In this document: positions 44,442-52,583 of the stretch, in pieces | Layout: each line of letters begins with the position of its first letter | Numbering within the stretch: the first letter of the stretch is position 1 | Source: Alphaproteobacteria bacterium | Lineage (GTDB): Bacteria > Pseudomonadota > Alphaproteobacteria > Micropepsales > Micropepsaceae | NCBI GenBank assembly: GCA_016783965.1 | Contig: JADHVO010000012.1 | Location: 1-64,000 of the forward strand | Length of the DNA stretch: 64,000 nt | Direction: 5' to 3' | The notes under the pieces: model-generated | What the model was told of the DNA's origin: nothing | The model's input: only the letters and a program-made list of their open reading frames with translations | The model's database searches: none | Translations under genes and position numbers: made by a program

Positions 44442-45338
44442 ATGTCGGTCAAGGATCGCGAAAATCTCGCCATGCTGCTCCGCGGCGAGAACCAGCCGCT
44501 GACGGCGCCGGGTTGGGCAGAGCAGCGCGCCGGCCTTGATGGCATGGCGGCGGCGCTGCCGCCCACCGAGGGCATCGAGGCGGTGCCGGCCGTGGTTGGC
44601 GGCATCAACGGTGAGTGGGTGCGCGGCAAGCACGTGAAGCGCAACGATGCGGCGGTGCTCTATCTGCATGGTGGCGGCTATGTGATCGGCTCGCCGAAGT
44701 CCCACCGTCATTTGTGCGGACTGCTCAGCATCGAGAGCGGGCTGCCGGTGTTTTCCGCCGACTATCGGCTGGCGCCGGAGAGTCCGTTTCCCGCTGCGGT
44801 CGACGACGGCGTGGCGGCTTACAAGGGCCTGCTCGACAGCGGCATCGCGCCCGGCCATCTCGCGATCTCGGGCGACAGCGCGGGCGGCGGACTGACGGTT
44901 GCCACGCTGCTGGCGGCGCGCGACAAGGGTTTGCCCATGCCGGCCTGCGCCCTGCCGATCTCGCCCTGGGTGGATCTGAGCCAGGGCGGTGAATCGCATC
45001 GGGCGCGAGCGGCGCGCGATCCGATCGTGAAGAAGGAAGGCGTGGACGCGATGGCGGCGGCCTATCTCGCCGGGCGCGACGCGAAGACGCCGCTGGCCTC
45101 GCCGCTGTTCGCGGATTTGAAGGGCCTGCCGCCGATGCTGATCCAGGTCGGCAGCGAGGAAGCGCTGCACAGCGATTCCGTTGCGCTGGCGCAGAAGCTG
45201 GAAGCGGCTGGTGTCGAGGTGTCGCTCGAAAGCTGGGGCGGCATGGTGCATGTGTGGCACATCTTCCATCCGATCCTGTCCGAAGGGCGCGACGCCATCG
45301 CGCGCATGGGCACGTATCTCAAGCGGCGCATTCCGTGA
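44442..45338 (+). CDS. Alpha/beta hydrolase, HSL/esterase type
   Basis: A 298-residue esterase of the hormone-sensitive-lipase family. Oxyanion hole LYLHGGGYVIGSPKSHR, nucleophile elbow ISGDSAGGGLTVATL, Asp region PPMLIQVGSEEALHSDS and the His in GGMVHVWHIF. The segment SADYRLAPESPFPAAVDD is diagnostic. It hydrolyses short- to medium-chain esters. The GTG of the next gene overlaps its stop (GTGA). A second family member is at 46627. Confidence 0.93.
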   Translation: MSVKDRENLAMLLRGENQPLTAPGWAEQRAGLDGMAAALPPTEGIEAVPAVVGGINGEWVRGKHVKRNDAAVLYLHGGGYVIGSPKSHRHLCGLLSIESGLPVFSADYRLAPESPFPAAVDDGVAAYKGLLDSGIAPGHLAISGDSAGGGLTVATLLAARDKGLPMPACALPISPWVDLSQGGESHRARAARDPIVKKEGVDAMAAAYLAGRDAKTPLASPLFADLKGLPPMLIQVGSEEALHSDSVALAQKLEAAGVEVSLESWGGMVHVWHIFHPILSEGRDAIARMGTYLKRRIP

Positions 45339-45760
45339 GTCTTGCACACGACGATGACAAGCCTCCCGCGCTGGCGTCGGTATTGCCGAGCGAAGTGGCG
45401 GAGAAGCGCGATGCGTTGGGGAACTTCTGCTTCTACCTGCACTTCGCGGTGATGATCACCATCGTGCTCGGCTGGCTGGCGCCGGTGCACGCGCTGCTGG
45501 TTTTCTATGTCTACTTCTTGCCGGCCGTCGCGACCTCATGGCTGTTCAACAGGAATTCCTGCGTGCTGAACAACGCGGAGTCGCTGATCCGTTATGGAAG
45601 GTGGCGCGATCCGAACAACAAGGAGGAAGGGGCCTGGCTTCTCGGCATCGCGACCCGCCTCTTCGGCTACCCGTTCAAGGCCTGGCACATCGACGCCCTC
45701 ACCTATGCCGTGCTGGCGGCTGTTTGGGCCGCCGGCCTGAGCCATCTTCTCTGGTGGTAG
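45335..45760 (+). CDS. Small hypothetical membrane protein
   Basis: A 141-residue protein with about three hydrophobic segments: NFCFYLHFAVMITIVLGWLA, HALLVFYVYFLPAVATSWLF and IDALTYAVLAAVWAAGLSHLLWW. Between the second and third lies a conserved-looking loop SCVLNNAESLIRYGRWRDPNNKEEGAWL. I do not recognise the family. It begins with GTG overlapping the esterase stop codon, so the two are translationally coupled; the frame upstream is the esterase's other frame. Confidence 0.72.
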   Translation: MSLAHDDDKPPALASVLPSEVAEKRDALGNFCFYLHFAVMITIVLGWLAPVHALLVFYVYFLPAVATSWLFNRNSCVLNNAESLIRYGRWRDPNNKEEGAWLLGIATRLFGYPFKAWHIDALTYAVLAAVWAAGLSHLLWW

Positions 45761-45771
45761 CGAACTTGTCT

Positions 45772-45795
45772 GTCATGCCCGCAAGCGGGCGTGAC
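45772..45795. repeat. REP-like GTCATGCCCGC palindrome
   Basis: GTCATGCCCGC (45772-45782), AA, GCGGGCGTGAC (45785-45795), with one G-T type mismatch. Same general form as the element at 18559; it lies just after a stop codon. Confidence 0.65.
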
Positions 45796-45835
45796 ATTCG
45801 GGTTTGGGGCGAGGCCAAGTTCCCATTTCCCTCCC

Positions 45836-45865
45836 CTTGAAGGGGTTGGCACTCGAACCTACCTA
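45836..45865 (+). promoter_or_regulatory. Candidate RpoH heat-shock promoter of hsp20
   Basis: CTTGAA (45836-45841) and CCTACCTA (45858-45865) fit the alphaproteobacterial sigma-32 pattern of a CTTG -35 and a C-rich -10, placing the start of a roughly 90-base leader for the hsp20 gene. The CTTGAA also forms the centre of CCCCTTGAAGGGG, so a chance or repeat origin is possible. Confidence 0.35.
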
Positions 45866-45962
45866 GTGCTTGCCGGGTGGCCAGAGGGTGTCCGGCATCG
45901 CAATGGCTTTGGTCCATGGTGGACAAGGCATTGAAAACGCAACGCTTTCAGGAGGTTGTTCC
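45866..45962 (+). promoter_or_regulatory. ROSE-like RNA thermometer in the hsp20 leader
   Basis: The leader folds into an upstream hairpin (GCCGG 45872-45876 with CCGGC 45892-45896), a second one around GGTCCATGGTGGAC, and a final hairpin CAAC (45940-45943)/GTTG (45955-45958) that masks the ribosome site AGGAGG (45950-45955). ACGCT just before it differs by one base from the UYGCU signature of ROSE elements, facing the Shine-Dalgarno. ROSE elements precede hsp20 genes in alpha- and gammaproteobacteria and melt on heating. Assignment by eye only. Confidence 0.45.
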
Positions 45963-46409
45963 ATGCGTGATTTTTCCCCTTTCTTCCGTTCGACCGTCGG
46001 TTTCGACCAGCTCTTCAATCGCCTTGAGCAGGCCGTCGACGCGGGCAACGGCTATCCCCCGTACAACATCGAACGCACCGATGAGACGCACTACGTGATC
46101 TCGGTCGCGGTCGCCGGCTTTGGCGAAAAAGATCTCAACGTCGAGGTCAAGGACGGCGTTCTGACCGTCACCGGCAAGCGCGAGGAAACGGAGCCGAAGC
46201 AGGGCTATCTCTACCAGGGCATCGCCGGCCGTGCGTTCGAGCGCCGCTTCCAGCTCGCCGAGCATGTGGAAGTCCGCGCCGCGAAGCTCGAGAACGGGCT
46301 GCTCCACATCGACCTGGAGCGCGTGATCCCCGAGGAGAAGAAGCCGCGCCGCATTGCCATCAATGCGCCGTCGGTCACCACCATCGAGGGCCAGGCGAAG
46401 GCGGCTTAA
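45963..46409 (+). CDS. Small heat-shock protein Hsp20 (IbpA-like)
   Basis: A 148-residue holdase chaperone. It begins MRDFSPFFRSTVGFDQLFNRLE, as alphaproteobacterial class A sHsps do, followed by the alpha-crystallin domain (about residues 35-125: PPYNIERTDETHYVISVAVAGFGEKDLNVEV, GYLYQGIAGRAFERRFQLAEHVEVRAAKLENGLLHIDL) and a short tail with the KPRRIAI anchoring motif. It binds unfolding proteins under heat. Start at ATG 45963 with AGGAGG 7 bases upstream; regulation is probably by sigma-32 and a leader thermometer. Confidence 0.95.
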   Translation: MRDFSPFFRSTVGFDQLFNRLEQAVDAGNGYPPYNIERTDETHYVISVAVAGFGEKDLNVEVKDGVLTVTGKREETEPKQGYLYQGIAGRAFERRFQLAEHVEVRAAKLENGLLHIDLERVIPEEKKPRRIAINAPSVTTIEGQAKAA

Positions 46410-46410
46410 T

Positions 46411-46472
46411 CTCCCCCTTCGCAGCTGACGCTGCTACGGGGCAGCTCCCCGCTTAATGCGCTACGCGCATGC
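46411..46472. repeat. Dispersed extragenic repeat, copy 1
   Basis: CTCCCCCTTCGCAGCTGACGCTGCTACGG-type sequence followed by GCAGCTCCCCGCTTAATGCGCTACGCGC. The same order of blocks (CTCCGCCTTCGC, CTGACG, GCTACGG, CTCCCC, GCGCT.CGCGC) recurs at 52488. Confidence 0.6.
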
Positions 46473-46626
46473 AGGGTCAGGGACAACAAATGACGAAGGC
46501 CGGGCAGCGAGAGCTGTTCGGCTTTCGCCGTTCATGGAACTCGCGTTAACCGCGTCATGCGCAACGGATGACACGCACCCGCCGTTGGGCGTAGGAAAGC
46601 ACCGCATTCACGGCATCCCCCATGTC

Positions 46627-47541
46627 ATGACCAGCGGGCAAGGCTCCTTTGTCGATCGCATTCTCAGCCGCGGCAAACCCGTGACCGCCGAGACCGACAT
46701 CGCAGAACTTCGCAGCCGCTACGCGCAGTTCTGCGCGCGCTTCGGCGCGCCGCCCTCCGACGCGAAATTCGAACCGGCGCAGATCGGCCCGATGAAGGGC
46801 GAGTGGGTCCGCATGCCGAATTCCTGGCCGGGTCGCGTTGTTCTCTATTTTCACGGCGGCAATTACATCGCCGGCTCGCCCGAAACGCATCGCACGCTGG
46901 TCGCGCGTCTCGCGCAGGCGAGCGAGGCGACGGTGTTCACGCTCGACTATCGGCTGGCGCCGGAGTTCGCGTTTCCGGCCGCCGTGCGCGACGGGATCGA
47001 TACCTACCGCCACATGATCGCCAAGACCGCGGCCGCGCAACAGATCGTGTTTGCCGGCGACGGCTCGGGCGGCGGACTTGCCTTCGCCGTACTGCATGCG
47101 GCACGCAATGCGAACCTGCCGATGCCCGCCGGCTGCGCGGCGATGTCACCCTGGGCGGACCTGTCGCTGTCCGGCTGGTCGGTGATGCAGAACGCCAAGA
47201 CCGACGCCGTGATGAGCTGGGAACTCCTGTTCGTGAGCGCCCGTCACTACCTCAAGAAGACCAACCCGGCCGACCCCTATGCCTCGCCGGTGTTCGCAAA
47301 CTTCAAGGACTTCCCGCCGATCATGGTCCACGCCGGCAGCCTGGAGGTGCTGAAGGACGATGCGTCGCGCCTAGGCGACCGCGCCGCGGATGCAAATGTG
47401 CCGGTGAGCATCGAGATCTATGACGGCATGCAGCACGTCTTCCAGGGAAGCCGCAGCATTCCCGACGCGAAGGCGAGCCTCCAGCGGCTCGGCCAGTTCA
47501 TCCGTACCCGCACGACCCAGCAGGCCAACGCGGCGCAATGA
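46627..47541 (+). CDS. Alpha/beta hydrolase, HSL/esterase type, second copy
   Basis: A 304-residue relative of the esterase at 44442. Oxyanion hole VLYFHGGNYIAGSPETHR, nucleophile elbow FAGDGSGGGLAFAVL (Gly replaces the common Ser-x-Ala form: GDGSGG), LDYRLAPEFAFPAAVRDG, Asp region PPIMVHAGSLEVLKDD and the His in YDGMQHVFQ. HGGN replaces HGGG, which changes the oxyanion loop. Start uncertain: ATG 46627 matches the paralogue's length; ATG 46534 is in frame with no better ribosome site. It abuts the opposing pentapeptide gene with no gap. Confidence 0.86.
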   Translation: MTSGQGSFVDRILSRGKPVTAETDIAELRSRYAQFCARFGAPPSDAKFEPAQIGPMKGEWVRMPNSWPGRVVLYFHGGNYIAGSPETHRTLVARLAQASEATVFTLDYRLAPEFAFPAAVRDGIDTYRHMIAKTAAAQQIVFAGDGSGGGLAFAVLHAARNANLPMPAGCAAMSPWADLSLSGWSVMQNAKTDAVMSWELLFVSARHYLKKTNPADPYASPVFANFKDFPPIMVHAGSLEVLKDDASRLGDRAADANVPVSIEIYDGMQHVFQGSRSIPDAKASLQRLGQFIRTRTTQQANAAQ

Positions 47542-48837
47542 TCAGCGCGCGGCCCTGAGCACGGCCGTCGGCACCGCTTCCGCGAACACCATCGTCAGTT
47601 TCGCCCCGGTCAGATCGGCTTCCGTCGTGTCGGCGTCGCGCAGGTCTGCATCGGTGAGATTGGCGTAGCCGAGATCGGCACCGACAAAGCGCACGCGCCG
47701 GAGATCTGCGCCGCGGAAATCGGCATAGCGCGCCGCCGCGCGATCCATCCGCGCCGGCAGGAGGCGCGCATCCGAAATCAGCAGGGGCCCGATGCGAGCG
47801 TCGCGGAAATCGCAATGTCCGAGCTTGGCGCCGGAGAAGTTCACGCCGCGCAGGTCGGCGCCGCACAGCCGCGCCGAGCGCAGATCGGCGCCGGCGAGGT
47901 TGCTGCCCTGAAGCGAGGCGCCTTCGAGATTGAGGCCGTAGAGCGAGGCGCCCGGTGCGATCAGAGCCGTGAGCGGACGCTGCGCAAGCGTCGTTACCGC
48001 GCGCAGGTCCATGCCGGAAAGATCGGCAGGCTTGCCTTCGCGGCCGTCGGTCTCGACCCAGCGCGCGTGCTGGTCCAGCAGGTCGTCGATGGGCACGGTA
48101 AGTTCGCCCGGAAGCTTGCCCATCGCCTGTTCGGTCAGCGTCTCCGTGAAATCCGCGCCCTGCGTGACCGCGAAGTCGAGGCGGCAGCCAACCAGGATCG
48201 CGCCGTTCAGGTCGGCGCCTGTCAGGTTGCAGCCGGAGAGATCGGCGTTCTCGAGATTGGCACCCGACAGCTTCGCCTGGCGCAGGTTGGCTTTCACCAG
48301 CCGGCAGCCCTTCATAATCGCGTCGGTGAAGTCGGCCTGGATGGCGATCGCGCCCGACATCTTGGCGCGCTCGAGATTGGCCGACTGCATCAAAGCGGTC
48401 GGCATCTCCGACGGACCGACGTCGTGCTGGAGCACGCGCAGATCTCCGTACCTGTCCTTCTCCGCGATGGTGCCTTCGCGCAGATCGGCTTCGAACAGAT
48501 CCGCGCTGATGAGGTTTGCGCCCTTCAGGCACGCGCCCCGCAGATCGGCGCGCCGCATCGAGGCATTGGCGAGGTTCACGCGCCGGAGGTCGGCGCCGAA
48601 GAAACTCGACGAATCGAGGCGGGCCCCCGCGAGATTGGTCTCTTCGAGAATCGCGCCGGTGAAGTCGGCGTCGGCCAGGTTGCGCCCCGACAGATCCAAA
48701 CCTGACAAGTCGGTAAACGCGAACACCGCCCTGGCGCCGCCCATGCGGCCGGAATAAAGCATCTCGTGCCGTGCGGCGGCGGCGGACGCTTCCTTCTGGG
48801 AAAGCTTAGCAAAGCTGGTGCGATTCAAGGTTGCCAT
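47542..48837 (-). CDS. Pentapeptide-repeat protein
   Basis: A 431-residue protein made largely of A(D/N)LXX repeats in two blocks: about residues 40-235 (for example ADLRGACLKGANLISADLFEADL and ANLENADLSGCNLTGADLNGA) and about 300-420 (GASLQGSNLAGADLRSARLCGADLRGVNFSGAK), separated by a non-repeat linker around 236-290. Such repeats fold into a right-handed square beta-helix. The short N terminus (LNRTSFAKLSQKEASAAAARH) has no signal peptide, so it is probably cytoplasmic. Functions range from DNA mimicry to effector scaffolding; not deducible here. Confidence 0.9.
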   Translation of the reverse strand: MATLNRTSFAKLSQKEASAAAARHEMLYSGRMGGARAVFAFTDLSGLDLSGRNLADADFTGAILEETNLAGARLDSSSFFGADLRRVNLANASMRRADLRGACLKGANLISADLFEADLREGTIAEKDRYGDLRVLQHDVGPSEMPTALMQSANLERAKMSGAIAIQADFTDAIMKGCRLVKANLRQAKLSGANLENADLSGCNLTGADLNGAILVGCRLDFAVTQGADFTETLTEQAMGKLPGELTVPIDDLLDQHARWVETDGREGKPADLSGMDLRAVTTLAQRPLTALIAPGASLYGLNLEGASLQGSNLAGADLRSARLCGADLRGVNFSGAKLGHCDFRDARIGPLLISDARLLPARMDRAAARYADFRGADLRRVRFVGADLGYANLTDADLRDADTTEADLTGAKLTMVFAEAVPTAVLRAAR

Positions 48838-49093
48838 CGCCCCGTCGGTCGCGCGTTAAGGTTGGCTTCGCGCTACCATCCTGCTTCCGGCCTAACACCT
48901 GATTAAGAAGCGGAAATTTGCGTTTGCGGGTGCCAGCGGCTAGGTGACTGTCTCGAAATTGGTTATGGTCGTGCCTGCCGCGCCGGTCCCGGGGGTAGGG
49001 CGTGCGGCGCAAGGACGAGGGTGATACGAAGGCAGGGCCCCGGGCTAGCCCCCTTCGGTTTCCATTTTGGCCATAGTTTGCAAGAGGTTCGAC

Positions 49094-52000
49094 TTGAACA
49101 GGCGTGTTCTTATGCTTTCGGCTGCGGTTGCCGCGTTGCTGGCAGCCCCGGCTCTGGCCGACACGACGCTTACCAAGGTGGAAACCACCACCCAGAAGAC
49201 CAGCGCCACAGGAAACCTGACGATCAATTCCGGCGCGGGCGTGTCGTTCAAGTCCGCCACCGTGCCCCTGATCGAGATCGACTCGAGCAAAACCGTGAAC
49301 AATGGCGGCGCGCTGACCGCGGCCGACCAGACCACTGCGACCGCGGTGCAGATCGACGCGAACGGCCTGACCGGCTCGTTCGTGTCCAATGGCGCGATCA
49401 GCCTCACCGGCACCGGCACCGGCAAGACGGCCATCTACATCAAGGGCACCGGGGCGTTCACCGGCAACATCTCGCTGGACTCCAACTCGACCGTCGCCAT
49501 TGCCGGCGACCAGTCCACCGGCATCAACATGGACACGACCGCGACGCTGAACGGCGACGTGCTGCTCGCCGGCACGTTCGCGATGGCGCCCACCGCCGCG
49601 AACTCCAGCACGGCGACGGGCCTTACCATCGCCAACCTGGCGGGCACCATCAACGGCAATGTCATCGTATCGGCGGCATCGTCCTATAGCGCCATCGGCA
49701 ACGGCGCGCAGGGCTTCGTTATCGGCATCGGCGGCATTCACGCCTGCAATACGACAGCGACACCAGGTTGCACGGAGATCGGTACCTTCTCGAACTCCGG
49801 AACGATCGCCGTCGGCGGCGTGTCGGTGCGCAAGCCCAACGCCAAGAACGTCGAGTCCGGCTCGGCGCTGGTGATCAACGGCTCGATCAGCGGCGGCATC
49901 CTGAACAACGGTCCGGCAAGCACGAGCGACGCGACGGCCGCGGCCAGCATCACCGGCAACGGCGTTTCGCCCGTCGTGTCGATTGCCGGCGGCGCCGTTC
50001 CCATAAATATCGGCGTCGACACCGTGGACACAGCCAATGGCAATTCCTGCTCCAACGGCACCGCAGCGATCGGGTGCTCCTTCATCAACCGCGGCTCCAT
50101 CCTCGCCGTGCCGGTCGATCCGAACGAGAACTCGCGCGGCATCGTCATCAGCGGCTCCGCGGCTGCGCCGATCACATTCGCCGGCGGGTTCTTCAACTCC
50201 GGCACCATCTCCGCGTCGGCCACCTCCATCACGCCGGGGACGGCGGTCAGCGTCAGGGCGATGGAGATCGACTCCAATGTCACCCTGCCGGAGATCCACG
50301 TCTCCGGACAGACCATCTCGACCACAACCGGGACCGGAGGTTCAATCCTGGCTTCGGTCACCGGGCCGCAGGGCGGCTCGGCAATCGGCCTCATCCTCAC
50401 CTCGACCACCGGTACGAGCGTTCCGGTCCTCACCGTCGAGCGTGGCGGCCGCATCGCGAGCAGCTCCGTCGTGACCAACCCGGCGACAGCGGGCGTCAAC
50501 GAGGTGTCGATCGCGGTCGAGGACGATTCCGGATCGCTCAAGCTCATCAACAACGCCGGCACGATTTCCGCCACCGCCACGACGCTCACCAATGGAAACA
50601 CGGCGCAGACGACGGCGCTGTTCCTGGCGACCAACACGACCGGGGTCACGATCAACAACACCGGCGCGATCGTCGGTGACGTGATCCTGGGCTCCGGCGG
50701 CGACACCTACAACATCGTCGGCAGTGCGACGACCGGCACGGCCTCCCAGACCGGCGGCACAATCGATTTCGGGCGCTCGCTCGGTGGGGCGGTCGATGTG
50801 CTGCATGTCGGCCAGCTCGCCAATGTCGCCGGCACCATCAAGTCGGAAGGCACGCTCGACGTGACGGTCGACGGCACGGGCGTGTTGACGGTCCAGAATG
50901 TCGGTTCGACCATGGCAACGCGCAATTTGATGGTCGCGGGCGGCAATTCCTCCACCGCCGGCACGCTCAACATCACGGTTTCGCAGACGGCCAACGTGCC
51001 GGTCATCACGTCGTCCGGCACTGTCACGTTCAAACCGGGCGCGCTGATGAATGTCGACTACGGCAGCTTCATCACCCAGGGCGGCTCGTTCATCCTGATC
51101 CAGGCACCGACCGGCGGGCTGGGTATTTCTGCTACGGATATCACACGCTACAGCGCCCAGGTGGGCTGCACGACGGGCTGCCCAAGCAACGTCGCCACCC
51201 TGCCGTTCCTGTTCCAGTCCGCGAGCATCGCGAAGGCATCCGACAATGCCGGACACGACAACCTCGTCTTGTCGGTCGTTCCCAAGACGGCGGCGCAACT
51301 CGGCCTGACGGGCTACGCCAAGGCGCTCTTCCCGTTCGCCAACACGGCGCTTTCCAACGACTCGCTACTCGGCGCGGCTTTCGTTGCGGGCGTCAACTCG
51401 CCGGCGGATGCGCAGAAGGCTTACGGCGCCTTCGCGCCGGACCTCTCCGGCGGCGTGCGCGCCATCGCGATCTCGCTGACCGACCAGGGCACCGGCGTCG
51501 TCGCGGCGCGCCAGCGCACGCTGCGGTTGTTCGCCAAGGAGCAGGGCGACCTCACGCTCTGGGGCAACGAGTTCGGGCAGTACATCACCAACAAGGGCGG
51601 CACCGTGAAGGCCGATCCCAACCCGGCGTCCTCGACCGCCTATCTCAATTCCGGCGCCGCGACGGGCTTCAAGGATCACGGTTTCGGCTTCGCGCTCGGT
51701 CTCGACACCGGTTCGGCGGCCGACGGCTGGTACGGCGCGGCGTTCAGCTTCTATTCGGGCGACGTCTCGGAGGGTGGCCCCAAAGACGCCCGTGACGCCC
51801 GCGAGCAGACGCTCTGGTACATGCTGACGGGCTACACCGACTGGCGCGGCCGCGGGCTGTTCTTCGACTCCCAGCTCAACATCGGCTACGGCGACGTGAA
51901 GGGCAAACGCTTCATCAACCTCGTCAACCCGACGACGAACTCGACGTTCACGCGCGAGGCGGACAGCAAGCGTGCGACGCTGCTTGCCTCGATCGGCTTC

Positions 52001-52486
52001 ACAGCCGGCGCGCAGATGCATTACGGCGGTCTTTTCATGACGCCGCAGGTCTCGCTCGACGGCCTGACGATGCGCGAGGAAGGCTACACGGAGACCGGAG
52101 GGGGAACCGCCTTCAACCTGACGGTCAAGCCCAGCTATGCCGACTCGCTGCGAGTCTTCCTGGGCACCGATTTCCGCGGCAACATCAACCTGGGGGACTT
52201 CCTGCTCCAGCCGTCGGCGCGTCTCGGCTATCGCTACGACCTGCTGAACAATCCGACCAAGCTCAGGGCCCAGTTCGCGGACCTCAACCCGGCGCTCAGC
52301 GGCAACCAGCCGGGCGCGCTGTTCATCCTGCGGGGCCCCGATCCCAGCCGCGGCAACGTGGTGGCGGGCGGCGGTCTGAACGCGACGACCGAAAACTGGA
52401 CCATAGGGGTCAACTTCGACTACGTCCGCGGCTCGCACAACGAGACGGAAGAAGTCGGCACGCTGTCGTTGCTCGGTAGAATCTAG
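49094..52486 (+). CDS. Autotransporter domain-containing outer-membrane protein (type Va-like)
   Basis: A 1130-residue protein with an N-terminal signal peptide (LNRRVLMLSAAVAALLAAPALA), a long passenger of Gly/Thr/Ser/Asn-rich repeats with many G-T-I/V-x-N-N-G-type strands (a beta-helix), and a C-terminal beta-barrel of about 280 residues (starting near GVRAIAISLTDQGTGVVAARQ and ending EEVGTLSLLGRI). The barrel inserts in the outer membrane and exposes the passenger. Start: TTG 49094, with AAGAGG 6 bases upstream, yields a clean signal peptide; an earlier TTG at 49067 would add a basic tail. Passenger role unknown, adhesion being usual. Confidence 0.86.
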   Translation: MNRRVLMLSAAVAALLAAPALADTTLTKVETTTQKTSATGNLTINSGAGVSFKSATVPLIEIDSSKTVNNGGALTAADQTTATAVQIDANGLTGSFVSNGAISLTGTGTGKTAIYIKGTGAFTGNISLDSNSTVAIAGDQSTGINMDTTATLNGDVLLAGTFAMAPTAANSSTATGLTIANLAGTINGNVIVSAASSYSAIGNGAQGFVIGIGGIHACNTTATPGCTEIGTFSNSGTIAVGGVSVRKPNAKNVESGSALVINGSISGGILNNGPASTSDATAAASITGNGVSPVVSIAGGAVPINIGVDTVDTANGNSCSNGTAAIGCSFINRGSILAVPVDPNENSRGIVISGSAAAPITFAGGFFNSGTISASATSITPGTAVSVRAMEIDSNVTLPEIHVSGQTISTTTGTGGSILASVTGPQGGSAIGLILTSTTGTSVPVLTVERGGRIASSSVVTNPATAGVNEVSIAVEDDSGSLKLINNAGTISATATTLTNGNTAQTTALFLATNTTGVTINNTGAIVGDVILGSGGDTYNIVGSATTGTASQTGGTIDFGRSLGGAVDVLHVGQLANVAGTIKSEGTLDVTVDGTGVLTVQNVGSTMATRNLMVAGGNSSTAGTLNITVSQTANVPVITSSGTVTFKPGALMNVDYGSFITQGGSFILIQAPTGGLGISATDITRYSAQVGCTTGCPSNVATLPFLFQSASIAKASDNAGHDNLVLSVVPKTAAQLGLTGYAKALFPFANTALSNDSLLGAAFVAGVNSPADAQKAYGAFAPDLSGGVRAIAISLTDQGTGVVAARQRTLRLFAKEQGDLTLWGNEFGQYITNKGGTVKADPNPASSTAYLNSGAATGFKDHGFGFALGLDTGSAADGWYGAAFSFYSGDVSEGGPKDARDAREQTLWYMLTGYTDWRGRGLFFDSQLNIGYGDVKGKRFINLVNPTTNSTFTREADSKRATLLASIGFTAGAQMHYGGLFMTPQVSLDGLTMREEGYTETGGGTAFNLTVKPSYADSLRVFLGTDFRGNINLGDFLLQPSARLGYRYDLLNNPTKLRAQFADLNPALSGNQPGALFILRGPDPSRGNVVAGGGLNATTENWTIGVNFDYVRGSHNETEEVGTLSLLGRI

Positions 52487-52487
52487 C

Positions 52488-52565
52488 CCCCTCCGCCTTC
52501 GCGCCTGACGGCGCTACGGCACCTCCCCCGCCAACGCGCTGCGCGCGCGCGGGAGGAGGAGGGCT
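52488..52565. repeat. Dispersed extragenic repeat, copy 2
   Basis: CTCCGCCTTCGCGCCTGACGGCGCTACGGCACCTCCCCCGCC followed by ACGCGCTGCGCGCGCGCGGGAGGAGG, the same block order as at 46411. The arms CTCCCCCGC and GCGGGAGG are complementary, so it can form a hairpin after the autotransporter gene. Confidence 0.6.
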
Positions 52566-52583
52566 TTCCGGGACCGCTGACAG

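Noticed and set aside
49067..52486. Gly/Thr/Ser-rich passenger considered as a tandem-repeat or CRISPR-like DNA array
   Set aside because: Repetition is at protein level with variable DNA; no regular spacer-repeat pattern.
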